Part shown: positions 54,819-63,743 of the stretch, piece by piece
Layout of the letters: each line of letters starts with the position of its first letter
How positions within the stretch are numbered: position 1 is the stretch's first letter
Assembly (NCBI GenBank): GCA_028285685.1
Contig: JANQOR010000038.1
Location: 62,001 to 126,000, forward strand
Direction: 5' to 3'
Origin: Cyclobacteriaceae bacterium
Lineage (GTDB): Bacteria > Bacteroidota > Bacteroidia > Cytophagales > Cyclobacteriaceae
DNA length: 64,000 nt
Notes under the pieces: generated by a model
What the model saw: the letters and a program-made list of their open reading frames with translations, nothing else
Databases searched by the model: none
Told to the model about the DNA's origin: nothing
Made by a program: the position numbers and the translations under genes

Positions 54819-55103
54819 CTAAAGCGAGTCGGTAATTAGTTGATTGAGCTTTGTTATTTCCCTTAGTGCAAAGTCATCAGAGGATTCTGAAGCTTCTTCA
54901 CTTTTTATTTTTTCAACTAAACAATCAAAAGCCACCATTGCAACCAGGTCTTGGGTATCATCAATACCAAACTGATTTTGGTAGTGCTTTATTTTTTCGT
55001 TCAACATCTTCCCAGCCCTTCTAATTCTCTCTTCATCTTCCGCCTTCACTTTCATGGGATACTCTCGGTTCCCAATTCTGATTTTTATCGACAATTCAGC
55101 CAT
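54819..55103 (-). CDS. zapA: Cell division protein ZapA
   Basis: A 94-residue FtsZ-associated protein. The N-terminal IKIRIGNREYPMKVKAEDEERIRRAGKMLNEKI is the typical ZapA head, followed by a coiled-coil tail (DLVAMVAFDCLVEKIKSEE). It bundles FtsZ at midcell. It lies between the coiled-coil protein (11-bp gap) and rny, an order common in Bacteroidota. Confidence 0.88.
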   Translation of the reverse strand: MAELSIKIRIGNREYPMKVKAEDEERIRRAGKMLNEKIKHYQNQFGIDDTQDLVAMVAFDCLVEKIKSEEASESSDDFALREITKLNQLITDSL

Positions 55104-55114
55104 TCGGTATCATA

Positions 55115-55411
55115 TTATTCTGCCAAATGGGCAATACATTTATCAATCTCCTTAATATAGCCATCCAACTTCACTTTCAGCTCCTCTGAATCCCCTCCGC
55201 CGACTACCATGTTATTAACAAGTTTACTTATTTTCATCTGATTTTGAAAGTTACTAATGTTGGTCATCTGACTTTCAACTTTACTTTTCAAAACCTGATT
55301 CTCGTTGTGAGCCTGTGATAGATCTTCCCTTAGTTTCTGGTTGTCGCTGAGTATTAGCTCAATTTTCCTTTCTAGGGTTTGGATCTCTCTGTACAATTGC
55401 TCGTTCGGCAT
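55115..55411 (-). CDS. Coiled-coil protein, possible ZapB-like division factor
   Basis: A 98-residue protein that is nearly all coiled coil (residues ~5-60, LERKIELILSDNQKLREDLSQA), then VVGGGDSEELKVKLDGYIKEIDKCIAHLAE. Position between pheT (1-base overlap at 55411) and zapA suggests a partner of ZapA, as in other Bacteroidota, but no family signature proves it. Confidence 0.75.
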   Translation of the reverse strand: MPNEQLYREIQTLERKIELILSDNQKLREDLSQAHNENQVLKSKVESQMTNISNFQNQMKISKLVNNMVVGGGDSEELKVKLDGYIKEIDKCIAHLAE

Positions 55412-57819
55412 TATTTTCTTATGACGGCTCCCAATTCTCTTTCGTACAAACTCATGAGACCATTCATGGCTCGATCAATTTGTTTGTCCGTTAAAGTTTT
55501 AAATTTATCTTGAAGAAAAAAACTAATTGCATAAGCTTTTTTTCCTTTTTCTATTTTTTCCCCCTCGTAGATACTAAACAAGTTGATTCTATTCAGTAAT
55601 TTTTTTTCTTGTTTGAAAGCAAGATTTTCAATTTCAGCATAGGAAATCTTTTTGTCAATAACCAACGAGAGATCTCTTTTGACTTCTGGGTACTTTGCAA
55701 TTTCTTCAAAAGCAATATCAGATTTGTACATTTCCTGAATTGCCTTCCAATTGAGCTGTGCGCAAAATACCTCCTGCTTAATGCCGAAGATACGAATTAA
55801 GTGGTCATCCAGCCTTCCGATCGTACCTAAGGCTTTCCCATTCTTCTTGAACGTCAGTTCGTACGAGTATTGTGAAGTATGGCTAGGTTCGGAAGTAAGT
55901 TTTCTTATTCCCGCATACTTGAGTAAAGATTGGATTGTGTTGCTGAGGTCATGGAAACTCACTTTTCGTTCCCGATCCATCCAATTGCTGTCCATGGTAT
56001 TTCCGGTAATGTAGATAGACAACCACTCTGCCTCATCAAATCCCGCCCCCTCCTTACCGTAGGTACGACCGAACTCAAAGAATTTCAGGTTTGAACTTTT
56101 TCTATTGATATTGTATGCGATTGATTCCAAAGCTGTGTAGATCGGGGAAGTTTTTAACACTGCCAAATCTTCACTAGAAGGATTTAACATCGCGACTGGC
56201 TCTGAACCCAATGGAAATTTTTTGTGGTACTCTGGATTAGTTAGAGAGTTCGTCAAAATCTCAGAGAAACCTTTTCCCGCTAAGAACCTTGAAAGATCTT
56301 CCTGAATTCGATATGGTTCGTGTGTGTTAAACTCGGCCAGGTAATCTGTGGAAAATTCAGTGTCCAATTCGATCTCATTGAACCCGTAAATGCGAAGGAC
56401 TTCCTCAACCAGATCTGCAGGACGAGTCACGTCACTGCGATAGGATGGAACAATTGCTTTGAATCCTGTCTTCGTGATATTCTCAGTCTTGATGTCTAGC
56501 CAGTTGAGGATTTCGAGAATGCGGTCACGAGAAAGTTCCTTACCAATGAGCCAATGGAAATTTTGAAAGCTAATGTCAATTTCTTTTGGTTCAATTTTGT
56601 TTGGATAGATATCCACTATGTTAGAAGACACCTCACCACCTGCATGCTCTAGGATCAGGGCGGTTGCCAACTTGACAGCCGGAATTGTCATTTCCGGATC
56701 GGCGCCACGCTCGTATCTGAAAGAGGCATCCGTTGACAGACCATGATATTGAGCTGTTGAGCGTATTCCGTCCGGATGCCAATAGGCACTTTCCACAAAA
56801 ATGTTCTTGGTAGAATCCTTGACCCCGGATTTTTGACCTCCGAAAACTCCTGCAATACACATTCCCTCACTCTCGCCATTGCAAACCATTAGATCTTTGT
56901 CGCTCAGCTCGCGTTCCTTTTCGTCTAGCGTGGTGAACTTGGTTTTGTGGGGGAGTCTTTTAACTATGATTTCATTGCCTTTAATTTCATCGGCATCATA
57001 CATGTGATTGGGTTGACCAATTGAATGCAGTACATAATTAGATATATCCACGATATTGTTGATTGGCTCAAGCCCTATCGATCTCAGTTTCCATTGAAGC
57101 CAGTCCGGTGATTGCTTTACTTCAATTCCTGTGATGTAGATGCCGGAAAATCTAGGGCAGGCTTCATAGTCTTCAACGGTAACTTTTATTGGATTCTCTT
57201 TATTTGTTTTGAGATCATCCACAGTTGGTAGCGTCAGTTCTTTTTTGAAAAAGGCCTTGAGATCTCGTGCTGTTCCCATGTGGGATGTTGCATCACCTCT
57301 GTTTGGTGTTAAGCCGATTTCAAAAATATGATCTTCACCTGTTTCGAACAATTCGATGGCCGGCGTTCCATTTGGCAAATCTGTATCAAGCACCATGATT
57401 CCGTCGTGCTCTGTACCCAGGCCAATTTCATCCTCTGCGCAGATCATTCCTTCGGAAACCTCACCACGAATCTTTGCTTTTTTTATTTTGAAGGGCTCGC
57501 CTTTTGTAGGATGGATGGTTGAATTGACTGTGGCAACCAATACTTTTTGGCCTTTGGAAACGTTAGGTGCACCGCAAACAATATCTGAAGGTGAATCTGC
57601 TCCAATGTCTACTTTAGTGACTTTCAGTTTATCAGCGTTGGGATGAGGTTCGCATGATAAGACTTCCCCGACAACAATTCCGGCAAGTCCACCAGGAATT
57701 TTTTCAACTCTTTCAATGCCCTCAACTTCAAGACCTGTCTGCGTAAGTATTTCACCAATCTCTTCAGGGTTTTGCTCAAACTCAATGTACTCTTTTAACC
57801 AATTGTATGAAATTTTCAT
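55411..57819 (-). CDS. pheT: Phenylalanyl-tRNA synthetase beta subunit
   Basis: An 802-residue subunit that charges tRNA-Phe together with PheS. It has the tRNA-binding OB domain (about 40-150, VVGEVLSCEPHPNADKLKVTKV), B3/B4, the B5 domain, a catalytic-like core and the C-terminal anticodon-binding ferredoxin-fold domain (KYPEVKRDLSLVIDKKISYAEIENL). The pheS gene is not in the window. It has a promoter at 57841 and overlaps the coiled-coil gene by one base. Confidence 0.96.
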   Translation of the reverse strand: MKISYNWLKEYIEFEQNPEEIGEILTQTGLEVEGIERVEKIPGGLAGIVVGEVLSCEPHPNADKLKVTKVDIGADSPSDIVCGAPNVSKGQKVLVATVNSTIHPTKGEPFKIKKAKIRGEVSEGMICAEDEIGLGTEHDGIMVLDTDLPNGTPAIELFETGEDHIFEIGLTPNRGDATSHMGTARDLKAFFKKELTLPTVDDLKTNKENPIKVTVEDYEACPRFSGIYITGIEVKQSPDWLQWKLRSIGLEPINNIVDISNYVLHSIGQPNHMYDADEIKGNEIIVKRLPHKTKFTTLDEKERELSDKDLMVCNGESEGMCIAGVFGGQKSGVKDSTKNIFVESAYWHPDGIRSTAQYHGLSTDASFRYERGADPEMTIPAVKLATALILEHAGGEVSSNIVDIYPNKIEPKEIDISFQNFHWLIGKELSRDRILEILNWLDIKTENITKTGFKAIVPSYRSDVTRPADLVEEVLRIYGFNEIELDTEFSTDYLAEFNTHEPYRIQEDLSRFLAGKGFSEILTNSLTNPEYHKKFPLGSEPVAMLNPSSEDLAVLKTSPIYTALESIAYNINRKSSNLKFFEFGRTYGKEGAGFDEAEWLSIYITGNTMDSNWMDRERKVSFHDLSNTIQSLLKYAGIRKLTSEPSHTSQYSYELTFKKNGKALGTIGRLDDHLIRIFGIKQEVFCAQLNWKAIQEMYKSDIAFEEIAKYPEVKRDLSLVIDKKISYAEIENLAFKQEKKLLNRINLFSIYEGEKIEKGKKAYAISFFLQDKFKTLTDKQIDRAMNGLMSLYERELGAVIRK

Positions 57820-57840
57820 CTATGCGAAATTGTCGGTCGG

Positions 57841-57848
57841 CAAAAATA
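57841..57848 (-). promoter_or_regulatory. Putative -7 box (TATTTTTG) for pheT
   Basis: TATTTTTG on the minus strand, 21 bases before the pheT start and in the 45-bp gap after the DUF1684 gene. No clear -33 TTG. Confidence 0.5.
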
Positions 57849-57864
57849 ATGAGTCGAATAATGA

Positions 57865-58464
57865 CTATTCAGTCTTATAGTCTTTTTCTCCAGCCTCAAT
57901 AGCTACTTCCAGGAAATTCTCCCTTGGAGGAAGCGGACAGAGGTAGTCTTCGACATACGCACAATACGGATTGTATGCCTTGTTAAAGTCGATTTCAATC
58001 TGATCTGATTTACCGATTTCCAGATCGAGGTAGCGACCACCTCCATATGTTGATATAGCGCTGGTTTCGTCCAAAAAAGCGGTAAGATATTGATTGCCGA
58101 ATCCCAAGGGCTTTAGAATAATGAGCGAATGTTCAGATCCCATTAGTTTAAAATTGGCTCGTGCGAATTTTAGATATTTTGTGGATGTTCCATCGCTATT
58201 GGAAATGGAAACAGTTTCCCTTGAAGTGAGGCGTTCAAGTTTTGCTCTCACTTTGAAATCCGGGTTTGGATCGAAGTGAGTGACAGGAACGTAATCAATG
58301 TTTTTTTGAACAAATGGACTAGCTTCAGAATTTCTGAAAAAGTCGTGCTTATCTTCCCTAAATTGATTTATGTGTTGTACATATTCGTCTGCTGAGCCTC
58401 CTGATTGCAAGAGGACGAAAACCAAAAGCATAACGGGAATAAGGACCAAAATTGCCTTTTTCAT
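57865..58464 (-). CDS. DUF1684 family exported protein
   Basis: A 199-residue protein with an N-terminal signal or membrane segment (AILVLIPVMLLVFVLLQS). The C-terminus carries the typical DUF1684 block NPYCAYVEDYLCPLPPRENFLEVAIEAGEKDY, split here by position (about 161-193). The function of the family is not known. It starts one base before the radC stop ends, so it is translated with radC. Confidence 0.85.
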   Translation of the reverse strand: MKKAILVLIPVMLLVFVLLQSGGSADEYVQHINQFREDKHDFFRNSEASPFVQKNIDYVPVTHFDPNPDFKVRAKLERLTSRETVSISNSDGTSTKYLKFARANFKLMGSEHSLIILKPLGFGNQYLTAFLDETSAISTYGGGRYLDLEIGKSDQIEIDFNKAYNPYCAYVEDYLCPLPPRENFLEVAIEAGEKDYKTE

Positions 58465-59160
58465 CTATAACAGATTTTCATCTGCAAAACTGTAAAAAGA
58501 ATTGTTAGCAACAATCATATGATCCAGCAGATTGATATCAAGGGACTTACCGCCTTCCTTGACTTTCCTTGTTAGAATCTTATCTTCTCTGCTTGGCTGT
58601 AGGTTGCCACTTGGATGGTTGTGCACCAGGATCAAACCACTGGCAGTTTCTTCGATAGCTTTTTTAAAAATGATCTTTGGATCTACAACAGTACCTGAGA
58701 CTCCACCGCGAAAGACTTGCTGCTTGAGAATTATTTCGTTGTTTCGTTTCAATAATATGATCCAAAACTCTTCATGATTTAAATCCATTAAATCGCCATG
58801 TATAAAATCGAAAGTGTCCTGAGCGGACTGAATTTTACTCGATTCCAGATGATTAGAATTTTTCCGTCTTCGTCCAATTTCCAAAGCGCTAACTATTGAA
58901 ATAGCCTTTGCTTCTCCAATACCCTTAAACTTTTGAAGATCTTTAACCGATAGTCTAGCCAGGCTATTGAGATCGTTGCTGCACTGCTTGAGCATATATT
59001 GGGCAAGCTCAACAGCTGTTTGCTCCTTGTTTCCTGAACCAATTAAAACGGCGATCAACTCAGCTTCTGACAAAGCTGCTTTCCCCTTGAGAAGCAATTT
59101 TTCCCTTGGGCGATCTTCTTCCGCCCATTTTTTGATTGTCATTCGAACTTTATTCATCAC
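58465..59160 (-). CDS. radC: RadC family protein
   Basis: A 231-residue JAB/MPN-domain protein. An N-terminal helix-hairpin-helix part (about 20-100, KFKGIGEAKAISIVSALEIG) is followed by the metal-binding motif LILVHNHPSGNLQPSRED near residue 180. Despite the name, a DNA repair role is not established for the family. Its stop abuts the DUF1684 start (TAGATG). A TTG-free promoter could lie in the 140-bp gap upstream. Confidence 0.9.
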   Translation of the reverse strand: MMNKVRMTIKKWAEEDRPREKLLLKGKAALSEAELIAVLIGSGNKEQTAVELAQYMLKQCSNDLNSLARLSVKDLQKFKGIGEAKAISIVSALEIGRRRKNSNHLESSKIQSAQDTFDFIHGDLMDLNHEEFWIILLKRNNEIILKQQVFRGGVSGTVVDPKIIFKKAIEETASGLILVHNHPSGNLQPSREDKILTRKVKEGGKSLDINLLDHMIVANNSFYSFADENLL

Positions 59161-59243
59161 AAAACAGATAGGGACCTGCTGTCCCGACGATAGAGGCAGG
59201 GAAAGTTTGTTACCAGAATTTTAAGGGATTTGAGTTGTAAAAT

Positions 59244-59273
59244 AAAAAACCCCGTACATTCAGTGCACGGGGT
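59244..59273 (-). terminator. Terminator of rpsT
   Basis: ACCCCGTACA / TGCACGGGGT, one mismatch, 5-base loop; on the minus strand followed by TTTTTT. It lies 28 bases after the rpsT stop. Confidence 0.92.
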
Positions 59274-59300
59274 ATACTAGTTGTAGTTTCTTAATTCGTC

Positions 59301-59552
59301 TTAGAGGCTCGCTACGTGCTTTGTCAATTTTGACTTCAGATGACCAGCTTTGTTTTTGTGTATGATATTATTCTTGGCAAGCTTATCGATCATGCCCACC
59401 ACCTGTACCAAAAGTTCCTCACCATTTTTCTTATTGGTGGTTTCTTTCAATCTTTTGATAAACGTACGTGCGGTCTTGTGCTGGTACTTGTTTCTCAGCC
59501 TTTTTGCCTCGTTGCTTCTAATTCTTTTTAACGCAGATTTATGGTTTGCCAT
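59301..59552 (-). CDS. rpsT: 30S ribosomal protein S20
   Basis: An 83-residue ribosomal protein, the first helices reading MANHKSALKRIRSNEAKRLR, followed by LVQVVGMIDKLAKNNIIHKNKAGHLKSKLTKHV. The start at 59552 gives the family length; an in-frame start at 59654 would add 34 unrelated residues and would put the promoter at 59585 inside the gene. It is a single gene with its own promoter and terminator. Confidence 0.96.
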   Translation of the reverse strand: MANHKSALKRIRSNEAKRLRNKYQHKTARTFIKRLKETTNKKNGEELLVQVVGMIDKLAKNNIIHKNKAGHLKSKLTKHVASL

Positions 59553-59584
59553 AACGCTTTTTCTGTTCTGAAAATTTCGGACGG

Positions 59585-59592
59585 CAAAGATA
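59585..59592 (-). promoter_or_regulatory. Putative -7 box (TATCTTTG) for rpsT
   Basis: TATCTTTG on the minus strand is a full TAnnTTTG match, 32 bases before the rpsT start. No clear -33 TTG was found. Confidence 0.55.
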
Positions 59593-59686
59593 GATGTTTT
59601 AGCTAGAAATGAAAATGTGTTTGTTGAATTTTCTTGGAAGATCTTCAGCGTCAAACCATTGAATTGTTTTTCGCTAATTTGGCTGT

Positions 59687-60643
59687 ATGCGAATGATACT
59701 GATCTTATTCCTTCTTATGATTCCTATTTTGGGGGAGGGTTGGGGATTCTTCGCACATCAGAAGATCAATCGACTGGCGGTCTTCACTTTACCTCCGGAA
59801 ATGGTTGGTTTTTACAAATATCACATTCAGTATTTAACTGAAAAGGCCGTTAACCCAGACAAGAGGAGATATGCTGTTAAGAATGAAGCGCCTCGGCACT
59901 ATATCGATCTGGATGTGTATGGTGATTCAGCATTATATAAAATGCCCCGATACTGGAAGTCAGCAGTCGAAAAATATACAGAGGATACGCTACAAGCCTA
60001 CGGGATCGTTCCATATCATATCAATCGTGTCAGCTTGTGGTTGATCGATGCCTTTAAGAACAAAGATGTTGAGAAGATTTTACAGCTCTCCGCAGATATC
60101 GGGCATTACATTGCCGATGCGAATGTGCCACTCCATACAACGGAGAATTATAATGGCCAGCTTACCGGACAATATGGAATTCACGGCTTCTGGGAATCCA
60201 GGTTGCCCGAACTTTTTTTTGATGACTATGACCTCTTGACGGGTCAGGCTAGGTACGTTGAAAATCTTCAGCTATATGTATGGGATGCGGTGGTGAATGC
60301 ACATCAGGCGTTGGATTCAGTTTTAATGTTTGAAGATCAATTGACCAAGAAATATCCGGATTCAAAAAAGTTTGGATATGAAGAATGGGGCAATAGGACC
60401 GTTAGAACCTACTCCTACGATTTTTCTGCCGATTATCATCGTAAGTTGAATGGAATGGTTGAACGTAGAATGAGAGCCTCTATTAAAATGGTAGGAGATT
60501 ATTGGTTGAGTTGTTGGGTAAAGGCTGGTCAGCCAGATTTATCACAACTGTTGGGAGATAGGTTGATTATTCAAGATTCCGTCTATGTTGAGGATCCCAA
60601 CATTAAACTGAGAAATCATGAGGCGGTAGTAGAGGGTGAATAA
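59687..60643 (+). CDS. Exported zinc-dependent phospholipase C/S1-P1 nuclease-like protein
   Basis: A 318-residue protein with a signal peptide (ILILFLLMIPILGEGWG). The new N-terminal Trp after cleavage is typical of this fold, where it binds zinc, here WGFFAHQKIN. Other ligand blocks are RHYIDLDVYG, GHYIADANVPLHTTENYNG and GIHGFWESRLPELF. These fit the phospholipase C/P1 nuclease fold with three zinc ions. Substrate may be a phospholipid or nucleic acid. It is the only plus-strand gene between two minus-strand groups. Confidence 0.85.
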   Translation: MRMILILFLLMIPILGEGWGFFAHQKINRLAVFTLPPEMVGFYKYHIQYLTEKAVNPDKRRYAVKNEAPRHYIDLDVYGDSALYKMPRYWKSAVEKYTEDTLQAYGIVPYHINRVSLWLIDAFKNKDVEKILQLSADIGHYIADANVPLHTTENYNGQLTGQYGIHGFWESRLPELFFDDYDLLTGQARYVENLQLYVWDAVVNAHQALDSVLMFEDQLTKKYPDSKKFGYEEWGNRTVRTYSYDFSADYHRKLNGMVERRMRASIKMVGDYWLSCWVKAGQPDLSQLLGDRLIIQDSVYVEDPNIKLRNHEAVVEGE

Positions 60644-60656
60644 GGCCGTTTTGGTG

Positions 60657-60785
60657 CTAACCGGCCATCACAAAGAGAGCGATAATACCAAGTATCAACG
60701 ATCCCCATCTCAAAAAGAAGGCATACTTTGCTAATAATTGAAATTCCATACTGTAAAAAGACGAAATCATTCCTTTTTTTGACAT
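60657..60785 (-). CDS. Possible 42-residue single-helix membrane protein
   Basis: Below usual size cut-offs. The frame starts MSKKGMISSFYSMEFQLLAK and ends in a hydrophobic segment WGSLILGIIALFVMAG before a TAG at 60657. Internal ATGs at residues 6 and 13 are other start options. It lies 59 bases after the ilvA stop on the same strand. It may be a small membrane protein cotranscribed with the ilv genes; there is no strong ribosome site, and a chance open frame cannot be ruled out. Confidence 0.5.
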   Translation of the reverse strand: MSKKGMISSFYSMEFQLLAKYAFFLRWGSLILGIIALFVMAG

Positions 60786-60844
60786 TCACTTTATCCCTAA
60801 ATCTGTCTAGGCAATTAACTTATTAAAGTAATACTTTAAGTATA

Positions 60845-62107
60845 CTAAATGAGAATTTGTAACAGATCATTTTGATCATTCAAGTACTGACCAAAAAAAT
60901 TTCTATTTTTCATCCTTTTCACCAAATTTTCTAAATCGTCCTGTTTCTTCAATTCAATGCCAACCACCGCTGATCCTGTTTCCCTGGAATTCTTTTTGGT
61001 GTACTCAAAATGTGTGATGTCATCCGTAGGCCCTAGGATATCACTTGCAAATTCCTTTAGCGCTCCAGCTCTTTGCGGAAAGTTTACGATGAAGTAATGC
61101 TTGAGTCCACGATAGAGAAGAGCACGTTCCTTTATTTCTTCTGTACGTGTTATGTCATTGTTGCCTCCACTAAGGATGCAAACAACATTTTTTCCTGAGA
61201 TCTCTGGTAAAAAATCATCCAATGCAGCCAATGTAAGGGCACCTGCAGGTTCTGCGACAATAGCATCCTTATTGTAAAGCTTCATAATGGTCTCACAAAC
61301 CTTCCCTTCCGATACAGTGACCACGCGGTCCAGGACTTCCCTGCAAATCTGAAAATTAACGTTACCGACACGTTTTACTGCGGCACCATCAACAAATTTA
61401 TCGATCTGATCCAATGAGGTGTTAACACCATTTTTGAGGGATGTAAGCATGGCGGGCGCCCCTTCAGGCTCTACCCCAATAAGTTTTGTCTGAGGGGAAA
61501 GTGTCTTAAAGATCGGGCCAATACCAGAAGCAAGACCACCACCGCCGACAGGGATGAAGAGGATGTCAATGGGTTCTGTGGCTTGTTCCAGTATTTCAAG
61601 CCCGATCGTAGCCTGGCCTTCAATTACTTTAGGATCATCAAATGGGTGTATGAAGGAGGCTCCGCTATTGTAGCAATACATTTCTGCCTCTCGATGGGCA
61701 TCATCAAAACTGTCACCAAAGAGTTGAACGTCAACGTAAGCCTTCCCAAACATCTTTACCTGCTCAATTTTTTGTTTAGGAGTGGGGACAGGCATGAAGA
61801 TGGTACCTTTTACCTCCAGCATTCTGCAAGAGAAGGCCACTCCTTGAGCGTGATTTCCGGCACTAGCACAGACTACTCCTTTAGACAGCTGTTCCTTAGA
61901 CAGTGAGGACATCTTATTAAATGCACCTCTAATTTTATAGGAGCGCACCAGTTGAAGATCCTCTCTTTTTAACAATACTTTTGCATTGAATTGATCAGAG
62001 AAGTTCAAACTGTGTACCAAGGGTGTCAAGTTTGCTACGTCCTTAATGGTTGTAGCAGCGTGATTCACGTCTTCAACAGATGGAAAGTAGAGCTTTTCCG
62101 TCTCCAC
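60845..62107 (-). CDS. ilvA: Threonine ammonia-lyase (threonine dehydratase)
   Basis: A 420-residue PLP enzyme that turns threonine into 2-oxobutanoate, the first step of isoleucine synthesis. The PLP lysine is K58 in VRSYKIRGAFNKM. CASAGNHAQGVAF, the Gly-rich phosphate loop VGGGGLASGIG and SGGNND follow. The C-terminal ~90 residues form a single ACT-like regulatory domain (HYFIVNFPQRAGALKEFASD), so feedback by isoleucine is likely. This is the short IlvA form. It starts 1 base after the ilvC stop. Confidence 0.94.
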   Translation of the reverse strand: METEKLYFPSVEDVNHAATTIKDVANLTPLVHSLNFSDQFNAKVLLKREDLQLVRSYKIRGAFNKMSSLSKEQLSKGVVCASAGNHAQGVAFSCRMLEVKGTIFMPVPTPKQKIEQVKMFGKAYVDVQLFGDSFDDAHREAEMYCYNSGASFIHPFDDPKVIEGQATIGLEILEQATEPIDILFIPVGGGGLASGIGPIFKTLSPQTKLIGVEPEGAPAMLTSLKNGVNTSLDQIDKFVDGAAVKRVGNVNFQICREVLDRVVTVSEGKVCETIMKLYNKDAIVAEPAGALTLAALDDFLPEISGKNVVCILSGGNNDITRTEEIKERALLYRGLKHYFIVNFPQRAGALKEFASDILGPTDDITHFEYTKKNSRETGSAVVGIELKKQDDLENLVKRMKNRNFFGQYLNDQNDLLQILI

Positions 62108-62108
62108 G

Positions 62109-63155
62109 CTATTTGTTTTCAGGCCTTAATCTTCTCACAGCGGCCCCCGCTTGCCACATCTCAGATTCTTTGAGCTCGCTCAGTTCTCTTTCAAGTCCTT
62201 CACGGTAATTTGATTTTTCGTTGGCTTCTATTGTGATTTTCGCCTCATTGCCGGTGGAAACGCTGTTGTAGAGATCTTCGAAAACAGGAGCTACCGCATC
62301 TCTGAATTTTTTCCACCAATCAAGTGCACCTCTTTGGGCGGTTGTGGAGCAGTTAGCATACATCCAGTCCATTCCATTTTCTGATACAAGAGGATACAGC
62401 GATTGAGTAGCCTCTTCTACTGTTTCATTGAAGGCCTCCGAAGGCGAATGTCCTTTCTTTCTTAGAAGGTCGTATTGAGCAGCAAACAACCCTTGTATTG
62501 CTCCCATTAAGCTACCTCGTTCTCCTGTTAGATCACTGTAGACTTCTCTCTTAAAGTCAGTCTCGAAGAGATAGCCTGAACCCACACCAATTCCTAGAGC
62601 AATCACACGATCGCGTGCTTTCCCAGTGGAATCCTGGTGGATGGCGAAGGAAGAGTTTAGTCCTTTGCCTGCCACAAAGAGCCTTCTAAGGGAGGTTCCT
62701 GATCCTTTTGGCGCTACCAAGATTACGTCTACTTCTTGTGGTGGTACAATGCCAGTTTGATCGCTGTAGGTGATGCCAAATCCATGTGAAAAGTACAAGG
62801 CTTTTCCTGCAGTCAAATATTTTTTAACCACTGGCCATTGTTCAATTTGTCCTGCATCTGAAAGCAGATACTGAATGATGGTTCCTTTTTCACACGCTTC
62901 TTCGATTTCGAATAGGTCCTTGCCTTCAACAAAGCCATCATTCTGAGCTTTTTCCCAGGATTTACCACCTTTTCTTTGCCCCACGATGACGTTGATTCCA
63001 TTGTCTCGCAGGTTCAGTGCCTGTCCTGGCCCCTGAACTCCATAACCAATTACAGCAACCGTTTCATCTTTCAATGTTTCTTGTGCTTTTACAAGAGGAA
63101 ATTCGTCTCTTGTTACTACTTCTTCCAGCGTTCCGCCAAAATCTATCTTTGCCAT
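62109..63155 (-). CDS. ilvC: Ketol-acid reductoisomerase (class I)
   Basis: A 348-residue enzyme that reduces and rearranges 2-acetolactate and acetohydroxybutyrate with NADPH and Mg2+. The Rossmann motif is AVIGYGVQGPGQALNLRDNG (near residue 34), and the metal site includes DLTGERGSLMGAIQGLFAAQYDLL. It is the short class I form. It lies between ilvN (18-bp gap) and ilvA (1-bp gap) in the branched-chain amino acid cluster. Confidence 0.93.
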   Translation of the reverse strand: MAKIDFGGTLEEVVTRDEFPLVKAQETLKDETVAVIGYGVQGPGQALNLRDNGINVIVGQRKGGKSWEKAQNDGFVEGKDLFEIEEACEKGTIIQYLLSDAGQIEQWPVVKKYLTAGKALYFSHGFGITYSDQTGIVPPQEVDVILVAPKGSGTSLRRLFVAGKGLNSSFAIHQDSTGKARDRVIALGIGVGSGYLFETDFKREVYSDLTGERGSLMGAIQGLFAAQYDLLRKKGHSPSEAFNETVEEATQSLYPLVSENGMDWMYANCSTTAQRGALDWWKKFRDAVAPVFEDLYNSVSTGNEAKITIEANEKSNYREGLERELSELKESEMWQAGAAVRRLRPENK

Positions 63156-63173
63156 TTTTAAAATATTAGTCTG

Positions 63174-63743
63174 TTAAAAGTCTTTAATGCTGAGTTTATT
63201 AGATCGTGAGCTCTCCAGCTCTTTTATAAATGCTTCTGTTTTTCTTTTTGACTTAGAAATTGCCACCCGGCCGGACCTGACAAATTCCAGGATTCCAAAA
63301 GGTTCCAGCTCCGAATACAGTTCATGAGTCTCAACTTTAGTCCCTGTCTTTTCTATGATGATGTGATGCTTGTCCAAAGCGATAATTCTTGCGCCATTAT
63401 TACGCACCAATTTTTCAATCATTCCGTTCTGTTCAAATGCACTTACAGAAACCTTGTAAAGTGCAATTTCCTGGTAGAAAATCTGATCTTCATCGTAAAC
63501 GAAAGCTCCCAAAACGTCTACAAGCTTTCGTATCTGCTTTACCACCTTTTCTAAATGTTCCTTTGTTTCGGTCACAACAAGCGTATACCTGGAAACGCCC
63601 TGAACCTCTGTGCTAGAGACATTCAAGCTGTTGATATTAATCTTTCGCCTGCTGAAAATGATTGTGAGCCTATTCAGCAGTCCGGGTTTGTCTTCTGTCA
63701 AGACCGATAAGGTATATTCCTTGGCTACTTGTTCCATCTCCAT
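63174..63743 (-). CDS. ilvN: Acetolactate synthase small subunit
   Basis: A 189-residue regulatory subunit. It has an N-terminal ACT domain (YTLSVLTEDKPGLLNRLTIIFSRRKININSLNVSST) and a C-terminal ALS_ss_C domain (IALYKVSVSAFEQ, IIEKTGTKVETHELYSELEPFG). It gives feedback control by valine. It starts directly at the ilvB stop (63743/63744) and so is translated with it. Confidence 0.93.
   Translation of the reverse strand: MEMEQVAKEYTLSVLTEDKPGLLNRLTIIFSRRKININSLNVSSTEVQGVSRYTLVVTETKEHLEKVVKQIRKLVDVLGAFVYDEDQIFYQEIALYKVSVSAFEQNGMIEKLVRNNGARIIALDKHHIIIEKTGTKVETHELYSELEPFGILEFVRSGRVAISKSKRKTEAFIKELESSRSNKLSIKDF

Noticed and set aside
59553-59654. Extended N-terminus of ribosomal protein S20
   Set aside because: The family starts at MANHKSA; the extension covers the likely promoter.
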